In this document: piece by piece, positions 36,917-46,613 of the stretch
How positions within the stretch are numbered: the first letter of the stretch is position 1
How the letters are laid out: each line of letters begins with the position of its first letter
NCBI RefSeq assembly: GCF_002067135.1
Contig: NZ_CP020105.1
Location: forward strand, 4,216,001 to 4,280,000
Reading direction: 5' to 3'
Origin: Spirosoma rigui
Lineage (GTDB): Bacteria; Bacteroidota; Bacteroidia; Cytophagales; Spirosomataceae
DNA length: 64,000 bases
Notes under the pieces: generated by a model
The model's database searches: none
The model's input: the letters and a program-made list of their open reading frames with translations, nothing else
What the model was told of the DNA's origin: nothing
Translations under genes and position numbers: made by a program

Positions 36917-37984
36917 CTAAAACACCCCTGGCCGGCCGACCAGCAAACGACTGATGGGTCGGTAATCGGTGAACTCGACGTAGGGCGCTACGTAACCGGG
37001 CCGAATGGGTTCTTCGCGCACCAGATCAGTGCTCAGGTATTTCTTGTTGCTGTCGCAGAGAATGGTTACCACCCGGGCCCGGGCACCCATTGCTGACTGC
37101 AGGTTGATGGCGCCAATCAGGTTAGCGCCCGACGAGATCCCGACGGCTACGCCAAGTTGTAAGGCCAGTTTCTGCGCCACCAGAATCGAGTCGCCATCGT
37201 TAGCCTGTACGACGCTGTCCAGCTCGTCAAGTTTTAGAATATCCGGGATAAATTCATCGAAAAATCCCTGAATCCGGTGGCTTCCGTTCTTATGCCCTAC
37301 CGACAGCGTGGGCGATTCGGCGGGTTCGAGCGGGTGGATGCGGATATCGGGTTTGCGCGAACGCAGGTAGCGACCCACGCCCATGACCGTACCGCCGGTG
37401 CCAACCCCCGCCACAAACGCGTCGGGCGTTACGTCGACGCCCTGTAGCTGGAGCCATATCTCCTTTCCCGTGGTCAGGCGATGGGATTCGGCATTGTATT
37501 TATTGGCAAACTGCCGGGGCAGAAACACCGTCGGGTCGCTGGCCGCCAGCTCCTCCGACCGCCGGATAGCCCCCATAAAACCCCCTTCTTCTTTAGTGAA
37601 CAGCACAATGTCGGCTCCCAGGCTCCGAATGATGTCAATTCGTTCCTGGCTGATACCAGCAGGCATAATGATCGTAACGGGGTGACCCAACGCCCGTCCT
37701 ACCGCCGAAAACGCAATGCCCGAGCTACCGCTGGTCGCTTCCACAATCCGGTCGCCGGGCTTGATATTACCTTCCCGGTAGGCCTGGTGCAGCACATGAA
37801 GCGCCATCCGATCTTTCATGCTCCCCGTCAGGTTGTAGTGCTCACACTTGACGTAGAGCGAGCGGGGTTCTCCCCGGTAGGTATAAAATAATTCCAGCAT
37901 GGGCGTATTGCCCACCAGGTGCCAGAGGTGTTCAAATTTTTCCTGAATAGCGGGTTTCAGCGTACTGTCGGCGAGTGAATGCAT
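36917..37984 (-). CDS. PLP-dependent cysteine synthase family protein
   Basis: 355 residues, ATG at 37984. The fold-type II PLP family makes cysteine from O-acetylserine and sulfide, or related beta-replacements (cystathionine beta-synthase group). The PLP lysine is K57 in NLTGSMKDRM, the substrate loop is EATSGSSGIA, and the phosphate-binding loop is GVGTGGTVMGVG. The SGSSG loop differs from the SGNTG of standard O-acetylserine sulfhydrylases, so the exact substrate may differ. No CBS domain follows. It is divergent from the DUF4385 gene. Confidence 0.85.
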   Translation of the reverse strand: MHSLADSTLKPAIQEKFEHLWHLVGNTPMLELFYTYRGEPRSLYVKCEHYNLTGSMKDRMALHVLHQAYREGNIKPGDRIVEATSGSSGIAFSAVGRALGHPVTIIMPAGISQERIDIIRSLGADIVLFTKEEGGFMGAIRRSEELAASDPTVFLPRQFANKYNAESHRLTTGKEIWLQLQGVDVTPDAFVAGVGTGGTVMGVGRYLRSRKPDIRIHPLEPAESPTLSVGHKNGSHRIQGFFDEFIPDILKLDELDSVVQANDGDSILVAQKLALQLGVAVGISSGANLIGAINLQSAMGARARVVTILCDSNKKYLSTDLVREEPIRPGYVAPYVEFTDYRPISRLLVGRPGVF

Positions 37985-38222
37985 ACGGATGGTGAGCCGA
38001 GTGGTACGGTGACCCTAGTAATCGGCAGGTAAAAATAAAGGCCCTGCCGAGTTATTTGCAGGCAGGCCGTCAGATTATTAAGGGAAGCCTATTTTTCCCT
38101 CGTTAGCTACCAGCTCTGGACGGGCGATCCTGGCGAATGACGATTTTTTTACCCGACGGCCCCGCCAGTGACCGCGGATTCGGGGTTATGCACACGGGAG
38201 AAACTCAAAACCCCATTCTGTC

Positions 38223-38723
38223 ATGCCTACGAACGATCGCGCCTTCAACTACGACCTCGATTACCGAACCCTCGATCTGCGCCAGCAGCCCGAGTTATAC
38301 CGGGTTGGTAAAGGTGAAATGGGCGTGCTACTCGTCCAGCCGTACAAGTCCGAAATCTTGCCCCACTGGCGTTTTAAAACCCCCGACATTGCCCGTGCAT
38401 CGTCGGAGAAGATTTACCAGCTATTTCTCGACTATAAAGAAAAGGGTGATTTTGTGGGGATGGACATGGCCCGAAAGTTTCTGCAGATGGGCTACACCCG
38501 GTCCCGGCGGTATGCCAATCATAAGACTGGCCAGAAGTACGACGGCCCCGTTCCCGACGATAAAAAGGGGGTATCGGGCGCCCACGGCCGCGAGCAACTT
38601 CCGCGCCAGGAAGATCCCGTCAAAGCGGAGTCAGCGCGAATCTTCTACGCCAAATACCTCGAAGCCCGGGAAGACCCCGAGTACAAGCAACTGAAAAAGG
38701 AGTGGCAGCAGCAGTACGGGTAG
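38223..38723 (+). CDS. DUF4385 domain protein
   Basis: 166 residues, ATG at 38223. [40 protein letters not shown] and [20 protein letters not shown] match DUF4385, a cytoplasmic family of unknown function. Most of the protein is polar and basic in the C-terminal half. Followed by folD on the same strand after 103 bases, which may be a separate unit. Confidence 0.88.
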   Translation: MPTNDRAFNYDLDYRTLDLRQQPELYRVGKGEMGVLLVQPYKSEILPHWRFKTPDIARASSEKIYQLFLDYKEKGDFVGMDMARKFLQMGYTRSRRYANHKTGQKYDGPVPDDKKGVSGAHGREQLPRQEDPVKAESARIFYAKYLEAREDPEYKQLKKEWQQQYG

Positions 38724-38826
38724 TTCCCGATTCTTTCCGACCTTTGCGCCAACAATTGTCATCATAAACACGGGCGCGATTACCCATTCTCACCGGCCGC
38801 TCCTGTGCATTTTCGCTCGTTCATCT

Positions 38827-39705
38827 ATGCAACTCCTTGACGGTAAAGTACTCTCAGCACAAATCAAACTAGAAATTGCGGCCGAAGTCGCGAAAATACG
38901 TGAGCAGGGCGGCAAGATTCCGCACCTCGTCGCGATTCTGGTCGGCACCAAAGGCGCGTCGGAAACCTACGTGGCGTCGAAAATGAAAAACTGCGAAGAA
39001 GTGGGCATGACCTCAACCCTCATTCGTTTTGAGCCAACGGTTACCGAAGCCGAACTACTCGACAAAGTGCGGGAAGTGAATGAGAACCCAGATATGGACG
39101 GGCTCATTGTGCAACTCCCCCTCCCCGACCATATCAACCCCGACCGGGTGATGGAAACCATCAACCCGGCTAAGGATGTGGATGGTTTTCACCCCATCAA
39201 CATCGGCCGAATGGCTAAGGGGCTACCTGCCTACGTATCAGCCACACCGCAGGGTGTACTCGAAATGCTGAAGCGGTACGATATCAAAACTGCGGGCAAG
39301 CACTGTGTGGTGGTGGGCCGGAGTCAGATCGTTGGCCTGCCCATGTCTATTCTGATGCAGCGCAATACGTATCCCGGCAACTGCACCGTAACCCTTACCC
39401 ACAGCCGTACCCAGAACCTGGCCGACATCTGCCGCACGGCCGACATCCTGGTTGCTGCCCTGGGCCGCCCTGAGTTCATCACCGCCGATATGGTGAAGGA
39501 AGGCGCCGTGGTTATCGACGTAGGTCTGGAACGGGTACCGGACGCCAGCAAGAAAAGCGGCTTCGCGCTCAAAGGCGACGTGAAGTTCGATGAAGTAGCG
39601 CCCAAGTGCAGCTTTATTACCCCGGTACCGGGGGGCGTAGGGCTCATGACGATCTGCTCCCTGATGCAGAACACGCTGAAAGCCGCCCGGGGCGAAGTGT
39701 ATTGA
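38827..39705 (+). CDS. folD: Methylene-THF dehydrogenase/methenyl-THF cyclohydrolase
   Basis: 292 residues. FolD interconverts 5,10-methylene- and 10-formyl-tetrahydrofolate, supplying one-carbon units. [17 protein letters not shown] holds the catalytic Tyr/Lys pair (YVxxK), [14 protein letters not shown] the folate site, [14 protein letters not shown] and [10 protein letters not shown] the second signature, [12 protein letters not shown] the NADP loop, and [19 protein letters not shown] the C-terminal signature. ATG at 38827. The only other folate gene in the window is folP, more than 20 kb away. Confidence 0.96.
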   Translation: MQLLDGKVLSAQIKLEIAAEVAKIREQGGKIPHLVAILVGTKGASETYVASKMKNCEEVGMTSTLIRFEPTVTEAELLDKVREVNENPDMDGLIVQLPLPDHINPDRVMETINPAKDVDGFHPINIGRMAKGLPAYVSATPQGVLEMLKRYDIKTAGKHCVVVGRSQIVGLPMSILMQRNTYPGNCTVTLTHSRTQNLADICRTADILVAALGRPEFITADMVKEGAVVIDVGLERVPDASKKSGFALKGDVKFDEVAPKCSFITPVPGGVGLMTICSLMQNTLKAARGEVY

Positions 39706-39760
39706 TAAATGGGATGATGGAGCAAAAAGTAAGCTTTATGGGGTAGGCTATTTTTTGTTC

Positions 39761-39815
39761 TGCTGACGAAGGAAGCATCTTCGGGAGGCTGTTTTAGATG
39801 CTTCCTTCGTCAGCA
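39761..39815. terminator. 20-bp perfect hairpin after folD
   Basis: Arms 39761-39780 and 39796-39815 are exact complements, with a 15-base loop; about 55 bases beyond the folD stop. Confidence 0.7.
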
Positions 39816-40052
39816 GGCCAGAAAGCTCAATAGAGATAGGCTGTAGCTCTTTCGTCCTACTCTCCGACCCCTACCGTGCAGGCGAACGTTACCGAATGGG
39901 AAACCGCCGGGTCGTTCGCCAGGCCCTTTGACGAGCAGCAGGGTTGATACGTTCATCTGCAGGTAGATGCGGAAAACCATCCCGGTATATGCTGGCGGAA
40001 GCGGAAAGCAGCAGGTCTCTCTCCAACGCAACGCTTTTGCTTAACAAACTTT
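39816..40052 (+). other. Candidate structured RNA
   Basis: Between two terminators lies a GC-rich stretch with many short stems: GGCGAACG/CGTTCGCC (around 39881-39921), CCCT/AGGG, CATCT/AGATG, and TGCTG/CAGCA enclosing a GC-GGAA-GC hairpin. A Rho-independent terminator on the plus strand follows directly. That fits a small non-coding RNA or a leader. I tested it by eye against SRP RNA, RNase P RNA, tmRNA, TPP and cobalamin riboswitches and found no convincing match. Confidence 0.25.
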
Positions 40053-40087
40053 AACAGCCCGTCCGGACCCGGACGGGCTGTTTTTTT
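40053..40087 (+). terminator. Intrinsic terminator on the plus strand
   Basis: AACAGCCCGTCCGG (40053-40066) pairs with 40069-40082, followed by a run of seven T. No annotated gene precedes it directly, which suggests an RNA is transcribed from 39816 onward. Confidence 0.75.
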
Positions 40088-40185
40088 GTGTATTTTTGAC
40101 CGCTAAATGCTGACAGGCTCCTGTTTGTCTGTAGCCGTTTTTATTTAAACAGGCTCAACCCTGTGTTACGTTAATCTCCACTCGT

Positions 40186-43140
40186 ATGCCCTCATTCAAA
40201 CGCCTGAACATCCTCACGGGCTGGTTCGTTTTCGCCGTCGCGCTCTTTACCTATGCGATGACCGTTGAACGAACAGCCAGTTTCTGGGACTGTGGCGAGT
40301 TCATTGCGTGTTCGTTTAAACTACAGGTACCCCACCCGCCCGGTGCGCCATTCTTTTTGTTGCTGGGCCGCATTTTCTCTATGCTCTCGTTCGGTAACCT
40401 GACCAACGTAGCGTATTGGGTCAATATGGGATCGGTGCTGGCCAGTGCCTTCACCATCGCGTTCCTGTTCTGGACCATCACGATGCTGGCGCAAAAGCTG
40501 CTGGGACGGCCCGAGAGTGAATTCTCAACGGCCGATACGCTGCTCGTCATTGGTACGGGTGCGGTGGGCGCTTTGGCTTACACCTTCTCGGATACGTTCT
40601 GGTTTTCCGCCGTTGAAGCCGAAGTATACGGTATGTCGTCGTTCTTTACGGCTATCGTTGTATGGGCGGCCTTCAAATGGGAGCGCATTGAAGACGAAGC
40701 CGCGGCTAACCGCTGGCTTATTTTCATCGCCTACCTCACGGGTTTGTCCATCGGTGTTCACTTGCTGAACCTCGTGACACTGCCTGCGCTGGCCCTGATT
40801 TATTACTTCAAAAAATACCCCAAGCCTACCTTCTGGGGTGGCGCAGCGGCTTTCGGCATCGGTATGGTTATCCTGGGTATCATCAACTCGGGTATCATTC
40901 CGGGTTTGCCCGGTATGGCTTTCGTTGTTGAGCGCTTCTTCGTTAACACCCTCGGCCTGCCGTTTAACTCCGGCATGACGTTCTTTGTCGTCGTGTTCCT
41001 GGGCGCCGTCATCTACGGTATCATCTGGTCGGCGCGGCAGAAGCGGGTAATTCTGAATACATCCATGCTGGCACTGGCATTCGTACTCATCGGGTACGCA
41101 TCCTATATGCAGGTACTGGTCCGGGCGGACTTCAATCCCCCGATCAACGAGAATAACCCGGACGACGCGCTTAACTTCCTGTCGTATCTGCGTCGGGAGC
41201 AATACGGCAGCCGGTCGCTGCTGTATGGCCCCGTCTTTACGGCCCGCCCCATCGATCAGAAACAGGGTGCACCGATGTGGAAAAAAGAAGGCAACAAATA
41301 CGTAGTCTTCGATCACCAGCCGGAATACATCTACGCCCCCGGCGACGAGATGCTGTTTCCCCGTGTGTATAGCAGCCAGCAGAATCACCCGCAACTGTAC
41401 CGCCAGATGCTGGGCCTGGCCGAAGGGCAGAAACCCACCATGGGCGACAACCTGAAGTTTCTCTTCAGCCACCAGTTGGGACACATGTGGTGGCGCTACT
41501 TGATGTGGAACTTCACCGGCCGCGAAAGTGACGAGGAAGGCGCGGGCTACCTCCTGCCCTGGTCGTCAGACGAAGGCATACCCGATCTGTTGAAGGCCAA
41601 TAAAGCCCGCGACAACTTTTATATGTTGCCGTTCCTGCTGGGTCTATTCGGTATTGCGTTCCAGTATTTCCGCCGTCGGCGCGACTTCCTGATCGTTGGA
41701 TTACTCTTCCTGTTTACCGGTATTGCGCTCCAGATCTTCCTGAACTCGCCCCCGTCCGAACCCCGTGAGCGGGATTATATCTACGTCGGCTCGTTCTATT
41801 TCTTCGCCATCTGGCTGGGCCTGGGCGTGATGTCCATTGCCGAAGGGCTGCGAACGTATCTGAAAGCAGATACCATGCGCAACGGCCTGGTCGTTGGCCT
41901 GTGCCTGCTCGTACCAGTCATGATGGGATCTAAAAGCTGGGATAACCACAACCGTGACAAGCGGTACCAGTCAGTCGACTTTGCCAAGAACCTGCTGAAT
42001 TCCTGCGCGCCCAACGCCATTCTGTTCACCGGTGGCGACAACGATACCTTCCCCCTCTGGTATGTGCAAGAAGTAGAGGGCTTCCGGCGTGATGTGCGGG
42101 TGTGTAACCTGAGTCTGCTCGGCACAGAGTGGTACATTCAGCAGATGAAGCGGAAGACCTACGAGTCGGATGCGCTGCCGATCTCGCTGGAATTCAATCA
42201 GTTCAACAAGGGCAAGAACGACATTGTACCGTTCTACGAAGTGCCGGGCGTGAAGAACGGCATTGACCTGAAGCAGTACATCAACCTGATCAAAACGAGC
42301 AGTCCTGCCATCCAGGTGCCGCTCACGAACGGCGACATGACGAGCGTACTACCTTCATCGGTGCTGTTCCTGCCCATCGACAAAGCAGCCGTGGAGAAAG
42401 CTAATTTCGTGCCCGCTGCGCTCAAACCCCTGATGAAAGATACGCTGCAGTGGACCATCGGCAAGAAGGACCTCTATAAGCCTGACCTCATCATGCTCGA
42501 TATGATCGCGACCAATAACTGGCAGCGGCCTATCTATTTCTCCAGCACGCTGGCCAGCGACAACTACCTGAGCCTGAAAAACTACATGCAGCTCGAAGGC
42601 TACGCATATCGCCTGATGCCGGTAGCAGTTCCGGGCGCCACGGATGGCTACGTGAATTCGGATATCATGTATACCAACATGACCAAGAAGACCTTCTGGC
42701 GCGAGTTCAACAACCCGGATGTGTACTATGACGAAACGTACAAAGGACCACCGGTGATCTCGGCCCGTATTGCGTTCTTCCGCCTAGCCGATCAGTTTAT
42801 CCGCGAGGAAAAACCAGCCAAAGCGAAGGAAGTCCTGGATTACTCGCTGCGCGTCATACCCGACAAGAGCATCCCCTACGACCAGATTTCGTCGAACTAC
42901 GTGCGGTTCTATTTCACGGTGGGCGACACGAAGAAAGCGCTCGAAATTGCCAACACTATGGCTACCCGCGCCGACCAGAATCTGACCTATGCCAAATCGG
43001 GCAACGGCCGGTTCGGCAGCCCCGACGCTGATTTGTACGTGCTGCAAACCATCGTTGAGGCCTGCAAAGAGGCCAAGCAAACGGCAGCGGCCAACAAGTA
43101 TGAAGCCATCTTCCAGAAGCACATAAACGCCTTCGGTTGA
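40186..43140 (+). CDS. DUF2723 membrane glycosyltransferase (GT117-like)
   Basis: 984 residues, ATG at 40186. These proteins are Bacteroidota-specific membrane glycosyltransferases related to protein O-mannosyltransferases. The signature SFWDCGEFIACSFKLQVPHP is near residue 31-50, where the acidic pair of the GT-C catalytic loop is found, followed by PPGAPFFLLLGR. About ten membrane segments fill the first 600 residues, and a soluble C-terminal part with GGDNDTFPLWYVQEVEGFRR and a TPR-like end (about 860-984) follows. It probably transfers a lipid-linked sugar to proteins on the outside of the inner membrane. The gene stands alone. Confidence 0.9.
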   Translation: MPSFKRLNILTGWFVFAVALFTYAMTVERTASFWDCGEFIACSFKLQVPHPPGAPFFLLLGRIFSMLSFGNLTNVAYWVNMGSVLASAFTIAFLFWTITMLAQKLLGRPESEFSTADTLLVIGTGAVGALAYTFSDTFWFSAVEAEVYGMSSFFTAIVVWAAFKWERIEDEAAANRWLIFIAYLTGLSIGVHLLNLVTLPALALIYYFKKYPKPTFWGGAAAFGIGMVILGIINSGIIPGLPGMAFVVERFFVNTLGLPFNSGMTFFVVVFLGAVIYGIIWSARQKRVILNTSMLALAFVLIGYASYMQVLVRADFNPPINENNPDDALNFLSYLRREQYGSRSLLYGPVFTARPIDQKQGAPMWKKEGNKYVVFDHQPEYIYAPGDEMLFPRVYSSQQNHPQLYRQMLGLAEGQKPTMGDNLKFLFSHQLGHMWWRYLMWNFTGRESDEEGAGYLLPWSSDEGIPDLLKANKARDNFYMLPFLLGLFGIAFQYFRRRRDFLIVGLLFLFTGIALQIFLNSPPSEPRERDYIYVGSFYFFAIWLGLGVMSIAEGLRTYLKADTMRNGLVVGLCLLVPVMMGSKSWDNHNRDKRYQSVDFAKNLLNSCAPNAILFTGGDNDTFPLWYVQEVEGFRRDVRVCNLSLLGTEWYIQQMKRKTYESDALPISLEFNQFNKGKNDIVPFYEVPGVKNGIDLKQYINLIKTSSPAIQVPLTNGDMTSVLPSSVLFLPIDKAAVEKANFVPAALKPLMKDTLQWTIGKKDLYKPDLIMLDMIATNNWQRPIYFSSTLASDNYLSLKNYMQLEGYAYRLMPVAVPGATDGYVNSDIMYTNMTKKTFWREFNNPDVYYDETYKGPPVISARIAFFRLADQFIREEKPAKAKEVLDYSLRVIPDKSIPYDQISSNYVRFYFTVGDTKKALEIANTMATRADQNLTYAKSGNGRFGSPDADLYVLQTIVEACKEAKQTAAANKYEAIFQKHINAFG

Positions 43141-43155
43141 TTGGTTAATCACTTA

Positions 43156-43246
43156 GCAAAAAGCCCGGATCACGTAACGTAGTCCGGGCTTTTTTGCAAT
43201 GAACGAATGCCATATCTCCAAGATATGGCATTCGTTCATTGCAAAA
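43156..43246 (+). terminator. Two tandem hairpins after the DUF2723 gene
   Basis: The first (43156-43195) has AAGCCCGGA and TCCGGGCTT arms with a T run. The second (43192-43246) is a perfect 26-bp stem with a 3-base loop (43218-43220). They share a few bases, so only one may form fully at a time. Confidence 0.75.
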
Positions 43247-43480
43247 CCCAGGGTTCTACCCGCAAACTCATTTACTGGCGTGCGGCTTCTTTAGCTGTTG
43301 CCAATTGAAACACACACGTGGTTCACAGCTGCTGGCTATTTATTCCCCGACGGACACGTCCGGGTGTAAATTGACCATGATTTCACGCCCCGACGTATCC
43401 GTCCGGGAGACGGTACCCCATAAAACGAAACAGCCCCAATCCGTAGGGACTGAGGCTGCTTAAGGAAATATCAGATTAGA
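43247..43480. other. Remainder of the gap before dnaJ
   Basis: No supported gene. It contains two similar 22-base motifs, CCCCGACGGACACGTCCGGG at 43345 and CCCCGACGTATCCGTCCGGG at 43388, and the dnaJ terminator at 43431-43458. Confidence 0.5.
43431..43458 (-). terminator. Terminator of dnaJ
   Basis: CAGCCCCAATCC and GGGACTGAGGCTG form a stem with small mismatches; on the minus strand it is followed by TTTCGTTTTAT. It lies 22 bases past the dnaJ stop. Confidence 0.6.
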
Positions 43481-44650
43481 TCAACCATGAAAAAAATCTT
43501 TCATCTTGTCGAAAAACCCTTTTTCGTTCTTATTCGGTTTTGGCTGGAAGTTCGGCGAGTTGCGCAGCTTTTCGAGTATGCTGCGTTCCTCCGACGATAG
43601 CATCTTAGGCGTCCAGACGTTGACATGAACGATCTGATCGCCCCGTCCGTAGCCGTTCAGTTCCTTGATGCCTTTTCCTTTCAGGCGCAGCATTTTACCG
43701 CTTTGCGTACCAGGCTCGAGGGTGATCCGGGCCTTACCATCGATGGTGGGTACCTCCACACTCGTGCCAATGGCGGCATCGACGAAGTTGACATAGAGGT
43801 CAAACACGACATTGCTGCCGTCCCGCTTCAGGTCGGCGTCTTCCTCTTCCTCCACCACAATGAGCAGGTCGCCCGCAACACCACCCCGTGGGGGAACATT
43901 ACCTTTGCCACCTACCGACAGTTGAATGCCTTCGGAGACACCCGCCGGGATTTTGATGGGAATAACGTCTTCCTGCAGAACCCGCCCTTCGCCGAAACAA
44001 ACGTCGCAGCGGTCGGTCACGAGTTTGCCTTCGCCGTTACAGGTTGGGCAGGTGCTGGTCGATACCATCTGGCCCAGCATGGTGTTGACAACCTTACGCG
44101 TTTGTCCACTACCGTTACAGGTGGAACAGGTTTGTACGGCGGTTCCGTTCTTGGAGCCGTTACCCCCGCAGGTCGTACACGATACGTGCCGTTTTACCTT
44201 AATTTTCTTCTCAACGCCGTTGGCAATTTCCTGAAGGTTAAGCTTCAGCTTGATGCGCAGATCGGAACCGCGACGAACGCGCTGCCGCTGGCCACCGCCC
44301 CCCTGCGAACCACGGAAGAAGCTGCCAAACGGTGAATCATCGCCGAAGACATCGCCAAACTGACTAAAGATGTCTTCCATCGAAGGACCACCCGGGCCGT
44401 AGCCACCACCACCGGCGGCTCCACCCATTCCCGCATGACCAAATTGATCGTAGCGGGCTTTTTTATTGGGGTCGTTCAGGACATCATAGGCCTCAGCGGC
44501 TTCCTTAAACTTCTCCTCGGCGGTGGGATCGTCGGGGTTTTTATCCGGGTGGAACTTGATGGCCATTTTGCGATAGGCCTTTTTCAGATCCTCCGGCGAT
44601 ACGTTCTTATCGACGCCTAATATTTCGTAATAATCGCGCTTCGTTGCCAT
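43481..44650 (-). CDS. dnaJ: Chaperone protein DnaJ
   Basis: 389 residues, ATG at 44650. It stimulates the DnaK ATPase and delivers unfolded proteins. The J domain carries HPD near residue 33 ([10 protein letters not shown]). A Gly/Phe-rich linker (72-115) follows, then four zinc-binding repeats [24 protein letters not shown] and CDVCFGEG, and two C-terminal beta domains. It is the second gene after grpE; the whole gap between them is a 21-bp hairpin. Confidence 0.97.
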   Translation of the reverse strand: MATKRDYYEILGVDKNVSPEDLKKAYRKMAIKFHPDKNPDDPTAEEKFKEAAEAYDVLNDPNKKARYDQFGHAGMGGAAGGGGYGPGGPSMEDIFSQFGDVFGDDSPFGSFFRGSQGGGGQRQRVRRGSDLRIKLKLNLQEIANGVEKKIKVKRHVSCTTCGGNGSKNGTAVQTCSTCNGSGQTRKVVNTMLGQMVSTSTCPTCNGEGKLVTDRCDVCFGEGRVLQEDVIPIKIPAGVSEGIQLSVGGKGNVPPRGGVAGDLLIVVEEEEDADLKRDGSNVVFDLYVNFVDAAIGTSVEVPTIDGKARITLEPGTQSGKMLRLKGKGIKELNGYGRGDQIVHVNVWTPKMLSSEERSILEKLRNSPNFQPKPNKNEKGFFDKMKDFFHG

Positions 44651-44658
44651 GTAAAGGT

Positions 44659-44708
44659 ATGAATGACATCTGGTTGATACTGTTCATTATCAACCAGATG
44701 TCATTCAT
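44659..44708 (-). promoter_or_regulatory. 21-bp hairpin filling the grpE-dnaJ gap
   Basis: Arms 44659-44679 and 44688-44708 are exact complements with an 8-base loop. On the transcript the hairpin starts 3 bases after the grpE stop and ends 8 bases before the dnaJ ATG. There is no T run after it, so it is not a classical terminator; it may set relative levels or act as a processing or attenuation site. Confidence 0.6.
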
Positions 44709-44711
44709 TTT

Positions 44712-45332
44712 TTAGCTTCCTACAATCACTTTTGCGAACCGAATGACCTTGTCATTCAGGTAATATCCTTTTTCTATTTCGTCAATGACTTTGCCCTTGA
44801 GGTCGTCGCTCGGGGCCGGAAACTGGGTCACCGACTCGTGCAGATCGGCGTTGAAAGGCTCTCCTTTGGCCACCATGGGCTTTAGCCCTTTGCCTTCCAG
44901 CGTCTTGAACAGTTTGGTGTAGATGAGCGAGACACCTTCTTTAAGGGCCGTCACATCATTGGTGTTCTCGATCGACTGCATAGCCCGCTCAAAGTCGTCC
45001 ACGACGGGAATAAGTGCCTGCAGCACCCCTTCGTTCGCGTTGCTGATAAGGTCGAGCTTTTCCTTGGCGGTACGCCGGCGGAAATTTTCGAAGTCAGCAT
45101 AGAGACGCAAGTATTTGTCTTTGAGTTCCGCGACTTCCCGGCTGGCTTTTTCGGCTGCAGATTCCTGAGGAGCTGATTCAGCGGCTGCATCGGTTGGTTC
45201 GCCACCGTTAACGGTCACAGCTTCCTCGGTTGTCAATTCAGTATGTTCGGCCGATGCCGTTTCAGCGGTCAGGTTGTCAGGCTGTTGGGTATCAGTGGAC
45301 TGTTTTTCGTCCATTGTGTCTTTATTTTCCAT
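44712..45332 (-). CDS. grpE: Nucleotide exchange factor GrpE
   Basis: 206 residues from the ATG at 45332. The open frame reaches 45419, but that N-terminus is not protein-like. GrpE releases ADP from DnaK. An acidic, Gln/Thr/Glu-rich N-terminal tail (1-70) leads into the long coiled coil ([20 protein letters not shown] near 72-91) and the C-terminal beta domain ([36 protein letters not shown]). First gene of the grpE-dnaJ operon. It is divergent from queG. Confidence 0.95.
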   Translation of the reverse strand: MENKDTMDEKQSTDTQQPDNLTAETASAEHTELTTEEAVTVNGGEPTDAAAESAPQESAAEKASREVAELKDKYLRLYADFENFRRRTAKEKLDLISNANEGVLQALIPVVDDFERAMQSIENTNDVTALKEGVSLIYTKLFKTLEGKGLKPMVAKGEPFNADLHESVTQFPAPSDDLKGKVIDEIEKGYYLNDKVIRFAKVIVGS

Positions 45333-45549
45333 TGATGAACTACTATGTCTCTTCCAGAAATTCATGTGCAAAGATGGGCAAAACAACGGCCAAATCCGCA
45401 TTAACTGCCAGATTGACACACTTTGCCAGACACCGGTTCCGGACGATTACCCAATAGTGGCGGATTTTTTACCAACCAAACGACGTTTATTCCCTGACTT
45501 GCCTGAACAACGTTGGCTATTCATTCCGGAATCAGCGTCCGGCTTACCT

Positions 45550-46491
45550 ATGAATTTATCTAAGACCCGTCATACTCAACTTATTAAAGCCAAAGCCCGG
45601 GAATTGGGTTTTGATTTCTGCGGAGTGGCTAAAGCCGATTTTCTGGAAGAGGAAGCCCCCCGGCTCGAAACATGGCTCAAGAACGGCATGCACGGGCAGA
45701 TGAATTACATGGCCAATCATTTCGACAAGCGACTCGATCCTCGCTTACTCGTTGACGATGCCAAGTCGGTGGTGACCATGCTGCTCAATTATTATCCCGC
45801 ACAACGCCTTCCCGAAGGTGAGTCTGACTACAAGCTGTCAAAATACGCCTATGGTGAGGATTACCACTTCGTCATTAAAGACAAGCTGCGCGAGTTGATG
45901 ACCTATGTACGGGCCGAAATCGGGGAGGTCGGTGGCCGGGCTTTTGTGGATTCGGCCCCGGTCATGGACAAAGCCTGGGCAAAACGGGCCGGGTTGGGCT
46001 GGGTGGGCAAGCATACGAATCTGATCAATCGTGAGATTGGATCGTTCTTCTTCATTGCCGAGCTGATCCTGGATCTCGACCTCGAACCCGACGGTCCCAT
46101 TACCGACTACTGCGGTACTTGCACTCGCTGCATCGATGCCTGTCCAACCGACGCTATCGTTGACCCTTACGTTGTAGATGGCAGTAAATGCATCTCCTAC
46201 TTTACCATCGAACTGAAGGAATCTATTCCGGAAGAAGTCAGGGGACAATTCGACAACTGGGTATTCGGCTGCGACATCTGCCAAGACGTGTGTCCCTGGA
46301 ACCGATTTGCCAAGCCTCACAAAACCCCCGCTTTTACACCCCATCCAGACCTAGAAACCCTGAACCAGCGCGACTGGGAAGAGATTACAGCGGATATTTT
46401 CCAGACAATTTTTCGTCGATCGGCTGTCAAACGGACAAAATTGGCCGGTTTAAAACGAAATGTGTCTTTTTGTAAGCCAAATCGTCCCTAG
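45550..46491 (+). CDS. queG: Epoxyqueuosine reductase
   Basis: 313 residues from the ATG at 45550; the frame is open far upstream but the extra part has no family match. QueG uses cobalamin and two 4Fe-4S clusters to reduce epoxyqueuosine in tRNA to queuosine. [20 protein letters not shown] near residue 15 and [11 protein letters not shown] begin the cobalamin domain, [20 protein letters not shown] follows, and the ferredoxin domain has [16 protein letters not shown], then [15 protein letters not shown]. The HEAT-repeat domain of some QueG proteins is absent. Confidence 0.94.
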   Translation: MNLSKTRHTQLIKAKARELGFDFCGVAKADFLEEEAPRLETWLKNGMHGQMNYMANHFDKRLDPRLLVDDAKSVVTMLLNYYPAQRLPEGESDYKLSKYAYGEDYHFVIKDKLRELMTYVRAEIGEVGGRAFVDSAPVMDKAWAKRAGLGWVGKHTNLINREIGSFFFIAELILDLDLEPDGPITDYCGTCTRCIDACPTDAIVDPYVVDGSKCISYFTIELKESIPEEVRGQFDNWVFGCDICQDVCPWNRFAKPHKTPAFTPHPDLETLNQRDWEEITADIFQTIFRRSAVKRTKLAGLKRNVSFCKPNRP

Positions 46492-46613
46492 TGTTATATG
46501 CGGTTAAATAACCATTGACGATAAGAAAAGTTAAGTAGGCAAGACCCGTTAACTTTACTTGGAGTTACATATTGGTTACATTATTTTTTGGCCCATATCC
46601 TCACGCACGCACT

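Larger units (their letters stand above)
39706..40185. other. Intergenic region with hairpins and a possible structured RNA
   Basis: No gene is supported on either strand; a minus-strand frame of 73 codons (39810-40031) lacks family features. It contains the hairpin at 39761-39815, a dense set of stem-loops (39816-40052), a terminator (40053-40087), and then about 100 bases of AT-rich promoter-like DNA before the DUF2723 gene. Confidence 0.5.

Noticed and set aside
37985-38222. Hairpin-like GGCCCTGCC/GGCAGGCC in the cysteine synthase-DUF4385 gap
   Set aside because: The arms do not match completely and the flanking genes are divergent, so no terminator is expected.
39810-40031. Minus-strand frame of 73 codons in the folD-DUF2723 gap
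   Set aside because: No family match or start signal; the region is better explained as stem-rich non-coding DNA.
39816-40052. SRP RNA, tmRNA, RNase P RNA, TPP or cobalamin riboswitch
   Set aside because: Some short motifs (AGCAGC, GAGACCTGC) look similar, but order and pairing do not fit any of these RNAs.
43239-43463. Plus-strand frame of 74 codons before dnaJ
   Set aside because: Begins inside a hairpin, has biased composition without family features, and ends in the dnaJ terminator.
45333-45549. CIRCE heat-shock operator upstream of grpE
   Set aside because: No TTAGCACTC-N9-GAGTGCTAA-like inverted repeat was found in the grpE-queG gap.
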